The notes beneath the pieces were generated by a model. It made no database searches. It saw nothing but the letters and a program-made list of their open reading frames with translations, and was not told the DNA's origin. 64,000 nucleotides of DNA from Rhyacophila brunnea (lineage: Eukaryota > Arthropoda > Insecta > Trichoptera > Rhyacophilidae): positions 372,001-436,000 of the forward strand of contig JAGYXB010000612.1 of assembly GCA_022495005.1 (NCBI GenBank). The letters are read 5' to 3'. This document shows positions 12,420 through 23,794 of the stretch, piece by piece. Position numbers and translations under genes: made by a program. Within the stretch, counting starts at the first letter, position 1; the number at the start of each line of letters is the position of its first letter.

Positions 12420-13180
12420 GTGGAATTGCCATTAACGGGAAATACTTCAATCATGTGGGCGTTGTCGATGACTGTTGTCTTTGCGGACGAGCTTCCAAAT
12501 GAAAGCTGCAAAGTAGGTAGGTTTCAAGATAAGTACCTCAAAGATAAAGGTAATGCTGAACTGCTTTGCTGAACCAAAAGCGATCCTTATCAATGGCACT
12601 CAAATAAAGCAAGTCAACAACTACGTCTAACTCGTACAAGAATATATGTAGGCATGACGAGATTGTCCGCAGAACCAAGCTGACATGGAGTGCATTTGGG
12701 CACCTGAATAGTATCTTCAAAAGTGATCTCCCACCATGCCTTGAGCAAAAAGAGTTCAACCAATGTATACTACCAATACTCACTTAGGTATGCGAGTAAA
12801 ACATGAACTCTTAATGTGAGAGAAATCAAAAATTATGAGTAGCGCAAAATACCATGGAAAGGTGCATGTTATGAATATCACGGAAAGACCACAAAAGAAA
12901 CCAATGGAAAAAAAAACAGATAACAGCGATGTGCTAGAGGTCGCTAAGCAAATAAATTAACAATAGGTTGGACAATAATTTGTTGCTCGGCGAGTAGACA
13001 ATTATGCCAAAAAAATTCAGTCATGTATTGGAACGTCTGTGTTTTAAGGACGCCCTGAAACCCGCTTGATAAACGAACTCATACAATTCGCTGATTGTAT
13101 GCGGCGGCTAGAACCGGGATGGGTAGAGGGAGCTAGAGGAGGCCTTCATTCAGCAGTGGAACCCAACTGATGATGATGAG
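12420..13180 (+). pseudogene. decayed RTE-like reverse transcriptase 3' portion
   Basis: Pieces in different plus-strand frames follow the order of an RTE-like reverse transcriptase C-terminal part. They are ELPNESCKVGR near 12490 (compare the usual ES-x-K-V-G-L), an INGTQIKQVNNY-like piece near 12590-12625, VGMTRLSAEP near 12655, an MLNITRKDHKRNQW-like piece near 12870-12900, DNSDVLEVAKQ near 12925 and EGARGGLHSAVEPN near 13130. A stop overlaps a TGATGATGATGAG tail, as in RTE 3' ends. Many frameshifts and stops make it clearly dead. The window holds other ruins of this kind on both strands. Confidence 0.8.
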
Positions 13181-13613
13181 TAATATAATATTGATAAAAT
13201 ACACAAACTGGCCCTTCCATATTAATAATAATATATGTACCATTGGGTAATAAAAATGAGAGCAAAGGCAATATTGACAGCCAGCCCACGCGTTACAAGT
13301 AGTGGAAAAAGAAGTATTTCCAGTGGTAGCTGAGTAGAAACGACTCCACCAAACCAAAGGTCTGCCTGCCTTGACCTTTTTAGGAGGCACTTAATCGAGC
13401 TCACTGACACACATTTCGTTTTACTTTAAATAATAACGCGTTGAATGACATTTTGTGGTGCACTTACCACCGCATTATATCACGTTATTTTAGATCGATT
13501 GTATTCCATATGTCAATGAAACGAAACAGTTGGCCAAATGGGTCGGAGAAATTCATAATGGTTTTACCGTCGCAAAAGTTTTGTTGAGCACGACAGTCAA
13601 TTTAGTATTAATC

Positions 13614-13720
13614 ATCATCAACCGGGAGTGATCCACTGCCGGATGAAGGCTTTTCTTAGATTTATCGGTTTCTAGTTCTTTTATTTTACGTAAATCTGAT
13701 GAATTTTTGTCGAGTTCATC
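13614..13720 (-). mobile_element. RTE-like 3' terminus, minus strand
   Basis: The plus strand reads ATCATCATCAACCGGGAGTG then ATCCACTGCCGGATGAAGGC. Its complement is the common insect RTE end in which an A-F-I-x-Q-W-like C-terminus and stop lead into GATGATGAT. Only the last part is recognisable, and it decays further right. Confidence 0.6.
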
Positions 13721-14029
13721 GGTACAGTGGCTTCAAAGGCGTCTCTTGTGTACTTACCACTATACTATTACATTTGTATATTACCAATCGGATCGCATAC
13801 TCTTGTTTGCTTCCTAATCAATTGGTTTGATTTTTTGTCTTTCCATGTTACACCCAACATACATATTATACACGTTGCGATCATCTCTTACGTTAAGTGC
13901 CATATTGCTTGATGTGCAATGTGAGCACAGGTAGTACTCACGAGTTGAAAGCTTTATGTTTAAGATACAATGAGGGGTCACTTACGAATAAGATTTTTAC
14001 CACGTTTTTACTAGCTCGTATTATTGTTT

Positions 14030-14435
14030 GTCCAGTACAATTTTTTCTTGTTTGTCCAAGATTTTTATTGGACGATTGAAGATTTTTAACTAATTTCCCG
14101 ACTAGCTAGACATTTGAAACTTTTGAAGAATATATCAGAAAACGACGACAATGCATTCTTTTAATACTTTTAGCCATCTTTAAGCAGAATTGAATTCATT
14201 TTCAGTTAATTGCTAAGGGGGTCCTAGCAACTAAATTATTAATATATACGTGCGTTACTATGGAAATCAATAGGAAATGTCAAAATGACATTTCAGTATT
14301 CTATATTTATTCAGTATTTCTATCAAGTACAAAAAAAAGTATTTATTAATACATAGAATTGTTAAGTTTATATGATTTTACAGAAAATTTAAAATTGTGG
14401 TATATAAAAAGTTCTATTTATCTTGTAATTATTAC
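14030..14435 (-). repeat. dispersed repeat of about 450 bp, copy 3 (inverted)
   Basis: It is the complement of the repeats at 6487-6935 and 42064-42530, with matches such as ACTAGCTAGACATTTGAAAC and AATTGAATTCATTTTCAGTT. It includes the TCCTAGCAACTAA block also present at 42.2 kb. Confidence 0.75.
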
Positions 14436-14713
14436 TATTAAGGCGCCCAAATGCGCTCTATGTCACTACACTAAGTCTTGACGATTTGTCGATTCATGTA
14501 ACCAACGCGAGCAATTTTCAATTAAATATTATTATAACTATTAAAGATATCTGGTACTGGTATCGAATTAAAAGGATACTGATCGGGGTATCGAATGCCG
14601 ACATTATGGTACTATCAATTTATTATCGTACTCTGTTATCAAATTGTAAAAGGCAACAGCTTCTCCTTAGCGCACAAATTCGCCATTTTAGTACCTACAA
14701 CAAAAGTCTTACG

Positions 14714-14893
14714 ACTATGTTGTATTTTTAATATTATGCAAAGTTTTTTTGTATATTTTTGATCCTTTCACGGTATTTTCTCCAATCTCTACAATACTAT
14801 GTGCTAGACCACGGCATCGCCTTCGCAAACGATCGTTAACCAACATCATCAGGTCGGATCTAGCAAGAATATAATCTTTCCTATCTCTTCCGA
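14714..14893 (-). other. minus-strand open frame behind a splice-acceptor-like site
   Basis: A TTGTATTTAG sequence precedes a frame that reads VGRDRKDYILARSDLMMLVN, then DRLRRRCRGLAHSIVEIGEN, and stops near 14728. It is basic and looks more protein-like than the surrounding sequence. I do not recognise the family. It could be a terminal exon or a transposase remnant; it cannot be joined to the peroxidase exons with confidence. Confidence 0.3.
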
Positions 14894-15309
14894 CCTAAAT
14901 ACAAAAATATAATTTATTAAACAATATGATTATCCATTATCTTTCAATTTAATAAAATAAAATAGTATAATTATATGAAATTACTTTGCCGGTGCAGTTT
15001 TCTTTGGTTCAGTTTTCAAGTCACGTCAATTTTTACTACCTACCTATTTATTTATATCTCATTATTCATTAGAGTCAATTTTTTTAAGTGCTCTACCTAC
15101 TAACTGTTTTTAACGTCAAAACTTGACAAGCATATTCAATGAATACTAATTATTGCTGATACATAATGCAGTGTACATTATCGTTGCCCAATTACCAAGT
15201 CAAACCACCGGTAAGTGGGTATTCGTTTTGGTACTAGATCTAGTATGTTTTGTTTACTCATTCCCGATCACATGAGTTAGTTAAAATCACGTCTGTTTTC
15301 AATGGGATT

Positions 15310-15500
15310 ATCCATGTCAAGGTTCCTCCGCGGTGCCTACTACCACTTCACCACGGCTCTGCATGACGGTGGTGATGCAACCGCGAGACCATGCGCCTCG
15401 TGAGCGTGTCAAATCGGGGGGCAGTCATCCTCGCGAATGATGGTCTTTACCCAATAACTGAGGCAATCTTCACACATCGGTGGATTTCCGAAGAGGTTCG
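15310..15500. repeat. GC-rich island of unknown identity
   Basis: About 190 bp is far more GC-rich than its surroundings (for example GGTTCCTCCGCGGTGCCTAC). No frame is convincing on either strand. It looks like part of a retrotransposon or SINE, but it has no second copy in the window. Confidence 0.4.
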
Positions 15501-16217
15501 ATGCTCTAACTAATTTCAAATTATTAGTTCACTTTTTGAAGACTAGATAATTGAAGGGGTACATAATATTTTTCTATTACACTACTTGATAATGAGTAAA
15601 AAAAATACGCTGTACGTTGGCTCATTGAAAAGTGGTGAGTTGATTATAACCGCAATCTTTGTGCAGCCTTTTGAAACTTCGTTGTTATTTTTTACGTATG
15701 TATACAATAACTTTTCATTATTATATTTTAAATTTTTGTAATCAATATGTAATTGTTTGTTTCCTTAATTAAAAAAAATGTGATATGAGATTTAGTTAAA
15801 TATTGTTAGTTAAATTATGATGCTTTAATGTTTTTGACAGTAAGTATATCTATCTATCTATAATAAATTGACAATATCAATCCCTTTGCGGAAAGTTATA
15901 CATATCTACATTTGAATTAGTATAGTGTGAATGATCTAGTTACGGAAAATTTGAGCTTGTTATGTATACAAAATTATCATTCTATACAATTTGTAATCAA
16001 TATATTAATACAACTTAGTTACAATAAAACCAATTTCACTGGTTTATTTTAGCATTATTTGTATTTAGAAATGGTATTGACTGATTGAGAGAATCTGAAT
16101 TGAAAGCTGAATTACTTTCAGCTTATTTTTTATGAATTAATGCATCGTCTTTTAGAGACTGTTTTTTCAACGTTTGCCCATTTTTGTTACTCTAAAATCA
16201 AGCATTTTTTGTACTAC

Positions 16218-16684
16218 AATTGTGTTGATGGATATCAAACGCCGTAAAGTCCACATATTGAAAAAAATTACTTTGATATACGTTTAATAGAGTATGCAAA
16301 TCTGCACATTATGGTATACTGCAAACCCCCAAAAGTCTACTGTTTACGTATGAAATCACGTTCGAAAGATCAATATTTTTTCAAACCACCTTAAGTCCAC
16401 AAGCTAAAGGTGAACGATGGGACCTATCATTTTCCTTAATTTCTAAACAATTATAACATAAAATGGATGTAGAAGTGGATTTTGTGGATCAGACAAAGCC
16501 AGAAAGAGGTCGAGCACCGAAGCTAAGAAGAAAAATCCTTGTAGCCATCGTGGGTATTAGATTCAATTATCTTACGATATCTCACATGTTACAACCATTT
16601 GTATTACAAGATATGATAAAACTGCATTTTTCTCAGTTTGACATTCAGTGGACTTTACGACGTTTGATATGTGTCAACACAATT
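16218..16684. mobile_element. TIR element with 37-bp inverted ends
   Basis: The left end (16218-16254) contains AATTGTGTTGA and ATATCAAACGCCGTAAAGTC; the right end (16648-16684) is its complement with about 33 of 37 positions matching. The interior repeats AAGTCCAC motifs and has a short open frame from 16463 (basic, MDVEVDFVDQTKPERGRAP) that I do not recognise. No target duplication is visible. Confidence 0.65.
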
Positions 16685-16689
16685 CATCA

Positions 16690-17526
16690 TATCAGTGTAA
16701 ATACAATGTGACCTCACCGGTACCTCGGAACTCGTGGTATGAGAAGTCAGTGTCCGGCGAATTAGATTTTGAGGGCCGAAATCTCAACCCAATCATGCAA
16801 TCCGGTCGAGGTATCTTATACCTTATAACTTCAGAATACTTTAAACATAAGTAATAATTGTCAATTTTTATATACGGTATATCGGGTCGCATTCGAAATT
16901 AAATGCGAAAAATCCTACTAAATATACGCCACGGTCGGTGTATATATAGTATGGCTTCATATTGGAGGTGTAATAAGTCCCTCAAAAGATTTGCATCGTG
17001 TGTATTTTCGCAAAGATGTTCAACTAATCGACATGTCGGTGACAGAATCGATGCACGCCTTTACAAAGTAATGATAGTCCGCGAGGCAATTATCTTATTT
17101 TGTATCGGTGTCATAATTTTCACTACTTGCCAATGACAAATCACGAGACTCTACTTCTACTACAATAAGCAGTAACATAAGTCAAAATGACAGAGTATTT
17201 ATTGTATGGATAGCTACTTACTCACTTGCTCACATTCTGTATTTTATAGACAGATAATCTGAACCTGAGGTGTAAACTGAATTAATCGTATATCATGGAT
17301 ATTTTGTTGAATTAAAAAAAACGAAATTATCTCATTCAAGATGCATGTAATTAATTAAATGCATCTGTATCATGTTATATGAAAACATACTACGTGCCAA
17401 TTTTAATTGATAAATAAACAAATGCAGACAAAAGCAACGCGATAATTATTTCATTCATGCAGGTCCGGAAATATAATAATTAAAACTGAAACTTGGGGCA
17501 TTTTATTTAAAAAAAATACTAGAATA
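16690..17526. other. non-coding stretch
   Basis: Short open frames at 16692-16892 and 16903-17136 have no recognised motifs. Nothing else is supported. Confidence 0.4.
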
Positions 17527-17565
17527 TTTTATTCAACGAATAATTCACAAGATTAAGGAATGTAA
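17527..17565 (-). mobile_element. 3' scrap of SINE family III
   Basis: The minus strand has GAATTATTCGTTGAATAAAA, preceded by a TACATT-like stretch, matching the 3' end of the elements at 57901-58093 and 22998-23070. Confidence 0.55.
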
Positions 17566-17587
17566 AATTCTTTATTGTAATATATTG

Positions 17588-18153
17588 CAGTGGTGAAGAG
17601 TGGAGGTAGGCTGTTAAGATCCGAAATCAATAGTGCACACTAAATATTGTCAGTCATACTTATTCGTTTTCACTGAACTAAGAATACAATTTGCAGAAGG
17701 TGCTGGTTAGTTTTTAAAATTCATTTAAACCCTGCCATACCAAACCATAATAGTTGGGCGATCCGACAAAAATATCGCACACTTTTTCAGTCATACTTAT
17801 TTGTTTTCGTTGAATTAAGAATTACAGGTGGTGTTAGTTAATTTTTTTAATCATTAAGCCCTGCCTAAGCCAAACCACAATAGAAAAAAATATTATACAT
17901 ATATCTATTAAATAGCTAAAATGATGTATGATTCAATAGAATAATTTTAGATATTTTATTGATAGACGAAAAATTTTGCCTATTATCTATAATGACTTAG
18001 TTTGCGTAGGATTTAATAAGATTTAAAAAACTAACGAACACTCTGTGTATATTGTAAGATTAGTTCAATGATAACAAATATGTATGACTGAAAAATTTTA
18101 GTGTGCACTATTTATGTCGGATCTTAACAGCCTACCTCCACCCATCGCCACTG
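17588..18153. mobile_element. hAT-type MITE, family H, copy 1, with 8-bp duplication
   Basis: The termini start CAGTGGTGAAGAGTGGAGGT and end CGCCACTG. The inverted ends run about 50 bp and include TAGGCTGTTAAGATCCGA and GTGCACAC. It is flanked by identical ATATATTG at 17580-17587 and 18154-18161, the 8-bp duplication expected of hAT transposition. The interior is an imperfect inverted repeat with no coding capacity. Copy 2 is at 32982-33575. Confidence 0.9.
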
Positions 18154-18161
18154 ATATATTG

Positions 18162-18858
18162 ACCAGAGTCCGACGAATACAGGGTCGAGTTTAAGTTTTT
18201 TTTTCTAAAAAGAATGTATATACAATATTTTTTTCAGACGTCCAATTATTGCACTACATCCCACCTTTGACCTCTGGAAAATTTCTTCAGAAGATAATTT
18301 AAATTATTCTATAGACCTTAAGAGACGAATAATTACTTTTACAAGATCAGTGTTTCATAAATACATAATATACTAAATACGATAACGTCATCTCATTATT
18401 CCTTTACTTATTAACATAGTACCTAATTATATATTAACATTATTTCATTGAATTATTATTATTAAGCAAATCTTCTCAATAGTAATTGCTTTAAGATGGG
18501 CAGATAATAAATAGTTTGTTGTTAATAATCTATGTTAAGGTTAACAAAAGCTATTTATTTTCAATAACATAAGTAACATTATTATTTCTCCATAAAATCA
18601 ATGAATAGCTGTTACACTAATGATGAGACTATGTGATTTTAATTACCGAAGCGTGATACAAAATAATATTAATGAGCAATCTATGGATAAAAAAGATGAG
18701 TCGATATTTATTTAGTACTGTGGTTCAGATTAATTAGACGATGGCAATGTCTTATAATTTATTAGACAGTTGGTGATTAAAGGTCAGAAAAACATACCAC
18801 GTTTAATTTAATTTATTAAAGTATTGATTATTCTAGGTATTTTATTTTAAATTGATGT
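18162..18858. other. AT-rich non-coding stretch
   Basis: No gene or repeat is supported in this spacer. Confidence 0.5.
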
Positions 18859-19160
18859 TTAAGACGGTACTTCAGTGAAACGGCAAATGATTTCCAATTA
18901 TAGGTGCGACGAAATTTTGGACTCGCTGGCAATCGGAGAGCGAACGTCGAGCTGTGAACACGTTAATTTATTTCGTGATAGCGACGGGGGTATTAATTCT
19001 TAAATCGTGTAAAGATGACTAAAAAGCGTTACCCACTTACTTGAAAAAGAAAACATTTCAATGAATATATTATTATTGTTACTAATAGAACAATAAACAG
19101 AACATTAAATGGACGCATGTTGGATTTATATGACAAATTATATTTCGTTCGGCACGCGTC
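18859..19160 (+). repeat. 305-bp dispersed repeat, copy 2
   Basis: This is the near-identical partner of 5037-5341, in the same orientation. It has the same early TGA in the M-T-K-K-R-Y-P reading, and the frame stays open past the repeat edge. Copy 1 diverges exactly where this copy continues into ATTTGCACAATCC, so the shared unit ends near 19160. Confidence 0.7.
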
Positions 19161-19714
19161 ATTTGCACAATCCGCGCATCGCCTAGCCACGATCTTTTTA
19201 GACCATGCCTCAACTGAGGTATAGCCTTAATATTATGTGATATCTGAAAGCTCTTTTACAAGCGTTCGTTGTTGGATTCCTACAAAATGATCGATTCTTG
19301 AAATAGATCATTATTCAAGTAAGGAAATCGATTCTTCAAAAAGACGATATTTTTTAAATTATCAAAAACAATTTTCATATAAAGCCGATTTGATTTTTAA
19401 CGATTGTATATATAATATTATTATTATACATGCTTATCTAACACATCATTGATCAAAATTAGAAATAAATATTAAATAAGTAAGTAATACAAAATCATAA
19501 CTTATATACTGCTCAGAAAAACTCTTAAAACGCTATTTTCAATAGAATTAAAAAACAAAAACAATTTGATTTTATTATTTTTTCCATAAAATTTGTTGTA
19601 TAATAAGTTTTATAAGGAATCGATTAAAAATAAATTTAATTATAATAAAAAAAAAATCTGAATCGATCGATTTTGAAATTGCACATCTCTATGCGGGTGA
19701 CATAGCCATACTAT
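19161..19714. other. AT-rich stretch with hAT-like AATCGAT blocks
   Basis: Repeated AATCGATTC and CGATT motifs near 19280-19350 and 19620-19680 lead to TTGCACATCTCT at about 19679. Its complement, AGAGATGTGCAA, is a common hAT terminus. Similar blocks occur near 37655-37755 and 29810-29850. This is probably a decayed hAT element. Confidence 0.35.
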
Positions 19715-20062
19715 GTGTCGACCGGTTGCCGAATACTGAATAGCGCTTTCAGATGGTTCCTGGTGCCGTCTATTTCGCGGATTTTTTCGTTATTTACTTT
19801 AATTTAACCCGGTATACAGTTCGCCATAAATAAATTAAAAAAATATATTATCGTGTTTTTTCTTAAAATATTAGTACCCATCTATTTGTTTATAAAAAAC
19901 ACTTCCATCATGAATTAACTATTAATTAGATAATAATTAAGACAAAGACGGAAATAATAATTGAATATTCTCATTTAAGGTGAACTGGGTTGCATTCAAA
20001 GTTATCATCGAAAATTTCTCGCAAAATAGACAGCACTACCACCGAAATGCGCTCTTCGACAC
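19715..20062. mobile_element. TIR element of about 348 bp
   Basis: Left-end motifs (GTGTCGA, GCGCTTTCAGATGGT, GTGCCGTCTATTTCGCG) recur as complements at the right end (GCGAGAAAT region, GACAGCACTACCACCGAAATG, CGACACC). The interior is AT-rich and non-coding. No clear duplication is seen. Confidence 0.55.
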
Positions 20063-20084
20063 CCCGGCCAATATACTATGGCTG

Positions 20085-20320
20085 ATGTCAAATCGTGACA
20101 CGAATCTGTAAACTTCTATGCCAGTGCTAGTTATTGATTATATGCATTTGTAGAAAATGGCGATTGTGGCATAATGAAATAAATGGTATTAATTTGAGTA
20201 ACAAAATATGCAATCAAAACTTTTCATTAACTGCAAACAAGTAAACGCATTACATTGGAAGATAATCAATAACTAGCACTACAGTCGTAATTTAAAATTC
20301 AGTACCACGGCCTAAACATA
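20085..20320. mobile_element. TIR element, family C, copy 1
   Basis: The left part, with CGTGACACGAATC and AGTGCTAGTTATTGATTA, is matched as a complement by the right part, with AATCAATAACTAGCACTAC and AGTACCACGGCC. It is related to the shorter element at 50156-50315. Confidence 0.6.
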
Positions 20321-21540
20321 ATCGGCCATGTACTGTCACGTACCTGAATTAGTTACGTTTATGTAGTTGATTACGACATAAGGGTATCGTTCGTGTTTAG
20401 ATACATTAAGTATATAGAAAGCAAAATGCAAACATTTACACGTTTAAATTAATTTAGTTACGGCTAAATTCGACGCATTCTATAAATCAACGTTATTAGT
20501 AGAAATATTTTTTAATCTATTAAAAAGTTAAATGATGTAATTGTGAAACAGAGCGAATTATGTCGATTCATATAATCAGTTAAAATATTACATCTTACAT
20601 GATTAAACAGTTTGCAAACCAATCCACCTGCTTAACACCTGTGATCAGATAACGCGCCGTAATGTTATAATTATTATTACTCAATACGGTAAGTTTAGTG
20701 TTCATCTCTGTCAGAATCACTTTTAATATGCAGCCAAAACATGTTTCATTAACCAGTCTTGATGCGTGAAGTATCACGTAGTATTGCGAAGTTTGAATCA
20801 GATGTTAAAAATAATTGCTTACGGTTCATCTAATTTGCTTATGCGGCGAACATACTCCGTGGCTGTAGTTGTTGCCCAACACTGTTTATGATATCACGCA
20901 TTGTAAAGTATTGCAACAATAGATATCAAATGTGTTACAATGATTCGGATCCTATTTGAATTTAAATAATTTAATACTAAGTAGAAACCTCATCCAATGC
21001 GATGTACGAAAAGATGTCTGAATCCTGCGAGGAATCCTTATAAAGAACTTTAATCTGGAAACTATAATTGAAGTCCTCCTATAAAGTTGGTACCTAATCC
21101 TATCATATATTTTTACCACTACCAAAGAAAATGTTTTGCATATATAAAAGTATTGTTTCAAGAATTAATAGTTAATGATGTCAACCAAACGGCTAGAATG
21201 TCTTCTATGAATATTTACCATGGTTTGTAAAATGTGCCTCATTATTATAAGGACTCACTATAATATTATATAGCATACACCTATAATTTATTTAATAACT
21301 ATATTTTCCATATATAATGCTAATGATAGCAACGTGATTTTCAATTGTTTTATTCATCTATCATTGAATTAAAGATCTCCACATCCATTGGGGTGTATAT
21401 TACGGCGTAACTAACGAAAAACGCCCTTCATGATCAGTTGACTGTATGTTTCTTTTTATTTTACAACACAACAGCAGGCCATTAAACCAAATGACAGTAA
21501 TGTTGTTGTAGTACTAAGCCTATACTACTGAGTAGTCGCC
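20321..21540. other. non-coding stretch with weak minus-strand frames
   Basis: Open frames on the minus strand at 20595-20777 and 20952-21161 lack splice-consistent edges or known motifs. I would not call a gene here. Confidence 0.4.
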
Positions 21541-21544
21541 TTCA

Positions 21545-22010
21545 CTCTACCCTGATAAAAGCACAGGACCGAGAGGGGTGGAGAGTCTTGGTCGTTTAGA
21601 AAATTACTGAATTTCAGGGTAGTCACCATCCTCAGCCTTGAGGGAATGACCAAGAAGAGATTAATAGTGAAATAGTAGTGTAAAAGTTGAAGTAAAATAA
21701 TCATAGGAAAGTCCAGTTTTTTGAGAAAATTACATAATAATAATTATATCTTACACATTGGACTACGAAAACTATTACAATTTTTAACGAGTATTAATTT
21801 ATGGTCGAGACAAACTATTTTCAGTTTACCGGCACCGTACATTTAGGTAATTTTAACACAGAACGCAAAGTAAACAATGACCTGGATTAATTTCGTAGTA
21901 TTTAGTCAGATCCTGCGTGCTGTGAATACCGAGATGACTGGAGAAGGCTCCTTGAAGAAACATCCGAGTTGTCATCTTCAATCATGAGATCCAAATGAAC
22001 GAGAAGGAAT
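21545..22010 (+). mobile_element. two RTE-like 3' scraps
   Basis: Near 21570-21660 a decayed R-x-x-W-R-x-L type ending is followed by a CACCATCCTCAG stretch. Near 21905-22010 a readable stretch, EYRDDWRRLLEETSEL, ends in a stop. Both resemble C-termini of insect RTE-like reverse transcriptases. Confidence 0.4.
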
Positions 22011-22014
22011 ATTT

Positions 22015-22587
22015 CACACACAAATTAAGTTATTTTGCAAATGTTTTTTACCCACAAAATATTTATTAAATTTTAATTTATTCAAATGGCTCTCTATTAT
22101 GGTAAATTACCTACTTTTAATTTATTTAAGTTATTAGTCAATTAGTTTTTTTAAATCATTCACTGAGTTGTCAATGAATATCCGCAATAGTTGACAGAAA
22201 AAATAGCTGTGTAAAATATTATTTTTTAAGTCACATATTTTACACTGGCCACCTGTACAAGATGTCGTATTATATATTATTAGACATTAAATGAACAAAT
22301 AAATTATATTTAGAATTAGTAGATAAAGTATATACAACTATTTTAAATCAACTATAAAGGTCGTTCGGTTATTAATTTTATAAACCCCGGTTGCTATTTA
22401 AATAAGTCATAAATACTCACAGCAGCTGTATCCTGAATGATTGTTATCATAATAAATTAATTTAACGTAATATATTATTATAATAGTATAAGTAACGCCA
22501 TAAGATAATAATATAGTTAGCAATGCAATAAATTCTCTCAATAAAATTGTCAGTCAAAATAGATGACTGATAAATTTAATAACTCAC
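22015..22587. other. AT-rich spacer downstream of peroxidase exon C
   Basis: This is intron sequence of the peroxidase-like gene, after its GTGAGT donor. Nothing else is supported. Confidence 0.5.
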
Positions 22588-22678
22588 GTTCTGGCAAGAC
22601 TGATTGAGATGTCCAGCATTAATTCTCCAACACTGGCAATATCTTCGGTCTTCCAATCTCCTTTTGGTGTTGCAACAT
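22588..22678 (-). CDS. haem peroxidase-like gene, exon C (partial gene)
   Basis: This 91-nt exon lies between a TTTTCTTTTCAG acceptor and a GTGAGT donor. Entering with AT, which completes an Asn codon with the A of exon B, it reads 29 residues, including ATPKGDWKTEDIASVGELML and DISISLAR, and leaves with AC, so the next exon must supply one base. The other two frames are worse: one has a stop, the other is Cys/Arg-rich. A segment of the pattern G-D-W-x-x-E-D-x-A-S-V-G-E-L-x-L-D-I-S-x-x-L-A-R fits, from my knowledge of the family, the pro-region just before the catalytic domain of secreted insect haem peroxidases. The next exon was not found; the catalytic His and Arg motifs are not seen in the window. 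Confidence 0.75.
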
Positions 22679-22889
22679 CTGAAAAGAAAAAAAAACAACA
22701 AGTTAATATACTTCTAGACATCAGTTTATATTATTTTCTATGCTAAATGATTCTGACATATTTTATTTATCGGTGAAAAATAGTAGCTTTGACCTTCCGA
22801 GTCATAATCCTTCTAGAGAGTCTACTGTATTCGATTTATACACACAATGCTACATATAATTATGTAAAGCTTCTTTGTGTGTTTTTTTT

Positions 22890-22926
22890 CAATAAATACT
22901 GTTTAAATTGTAAACAGTATTTATTG
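22890..22926. repeat. perfect 16-bp hairpin
   Basis: CAATAAATACTGTTTA is followed by a five-base loop, AATTG, and the exact complement. It lies inside intron 2. Confidence 0.85.
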
Positions 22927-22997
22927 CTCTTTGCTAAATATATTATAAAAAATGCCTCTATAAGATTATCTAAATCGATAAATTTTAAATAAAAAAT

Positions 22998-23070
22998 AAA
23001 TTATGTATGTTCAATAATTAGAATGGTACATTCTTAAAATCTTGTAAATTATTCGTTGAATAAAAGAAAT
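22998..23070 (+). mobile_element. 3' fragment of SINE family III
   Basis: It shares AAATTATGTATGTTCAATA and TTATTCGTTGAATAAAAGAA with the fuller element at 57901-58093. Confidence 0.65.
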
Positions 23071-23570
23071 ATGTAGTTAATTCGAATATAATACACATCT
23101 GCATAATAGTATCTCGTCTTAATTCCTCAGTTCTTCTGAAGAACCTCCATATCTACAGCATCCATGGACCCCACGCCACTGATATGGCGATATATTAAAA
23201 ATAATAGTTAACATAATATATTGTGGGTACTAAATAATCTGGACTCATTCCGTATTAGAAATTTTGAAAGCAGTTCGATTTTCTAATTGAACGATTGTAT
23301 ATTGTGTGGTTATATTGATAATATATTAATTATTTTCTTCTTCTATTGGCAAGCCTGAAAACAAAATGGCGGCTCGCGTTTGCGTAGTTTGAAGTAATAT
23401 GTTTCTTTGTTTAGGTTTCTTGTTTTTTTATATATGATTATTCAATTCAAAAATAATGATTAATGTATTGGTTTTCAATATCGAAAAAGAGGACGGCGTC
23501 TTGTAAATAAGCATACGAATGCCATTATACGAGTACCTAACTTAATCAATATTTTTTTTCTTTTTTCTTT
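23071..23570. other. intronic AT-rich spacer
   Basis: Nothing is supported here except a CCACGCCACTG scrap near 23170, resembling the terminus of the family H MITE. Confidence 0.45.
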
Positions 23571-23790
23571 CGACCATGTCCGATTCTAATAGGATCATAT
23601 GGGCCTCCATAGAGTGTAGGTTTTTTTGTATTAACAGATTTGGTTTTTACGAGAAATGGGTGTCAGCCACTTGCTCAACCTATTAGATCCATACTATGAC
23701 TCATGCACAAATTGAAAAACAATATGACGTGTACTTGCCAGAACCAGGATTTGAACCTGGGGCCCACGACGCTATATGCCAACGCTTAAG
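23571..23790 (-). mobile_element. tRNA-derived SINE, family I, minus copy
   Basis: It is the complement of the family I consensus. From the right it has a damaged head (CTTAAGCGTTGGC), the B-box GGTTCAAATCC, TTGTTTTTCAATTTGTGCAT, then CTCGTAAAAACC and the GGCCCATATGATCC tail near 23600, ending GGACATGGTCG. The 5' start of the head is lost. It lies inside intron 2. Confidence 0.8.
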
Positions 23791-23794
23791 TATA

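Noticed and set aside
12327..12572. Host gene from the 81-codon open frame
   Set aside because: Its second half matches the decayed RTE-like reverse transcriptase that continues downstream in other frames.
20595..20777. Minus-strand 60-codon frame as the next peroxidase exon
   Set aside because: No acceptor in the required phase and no peroxidase-like residues.
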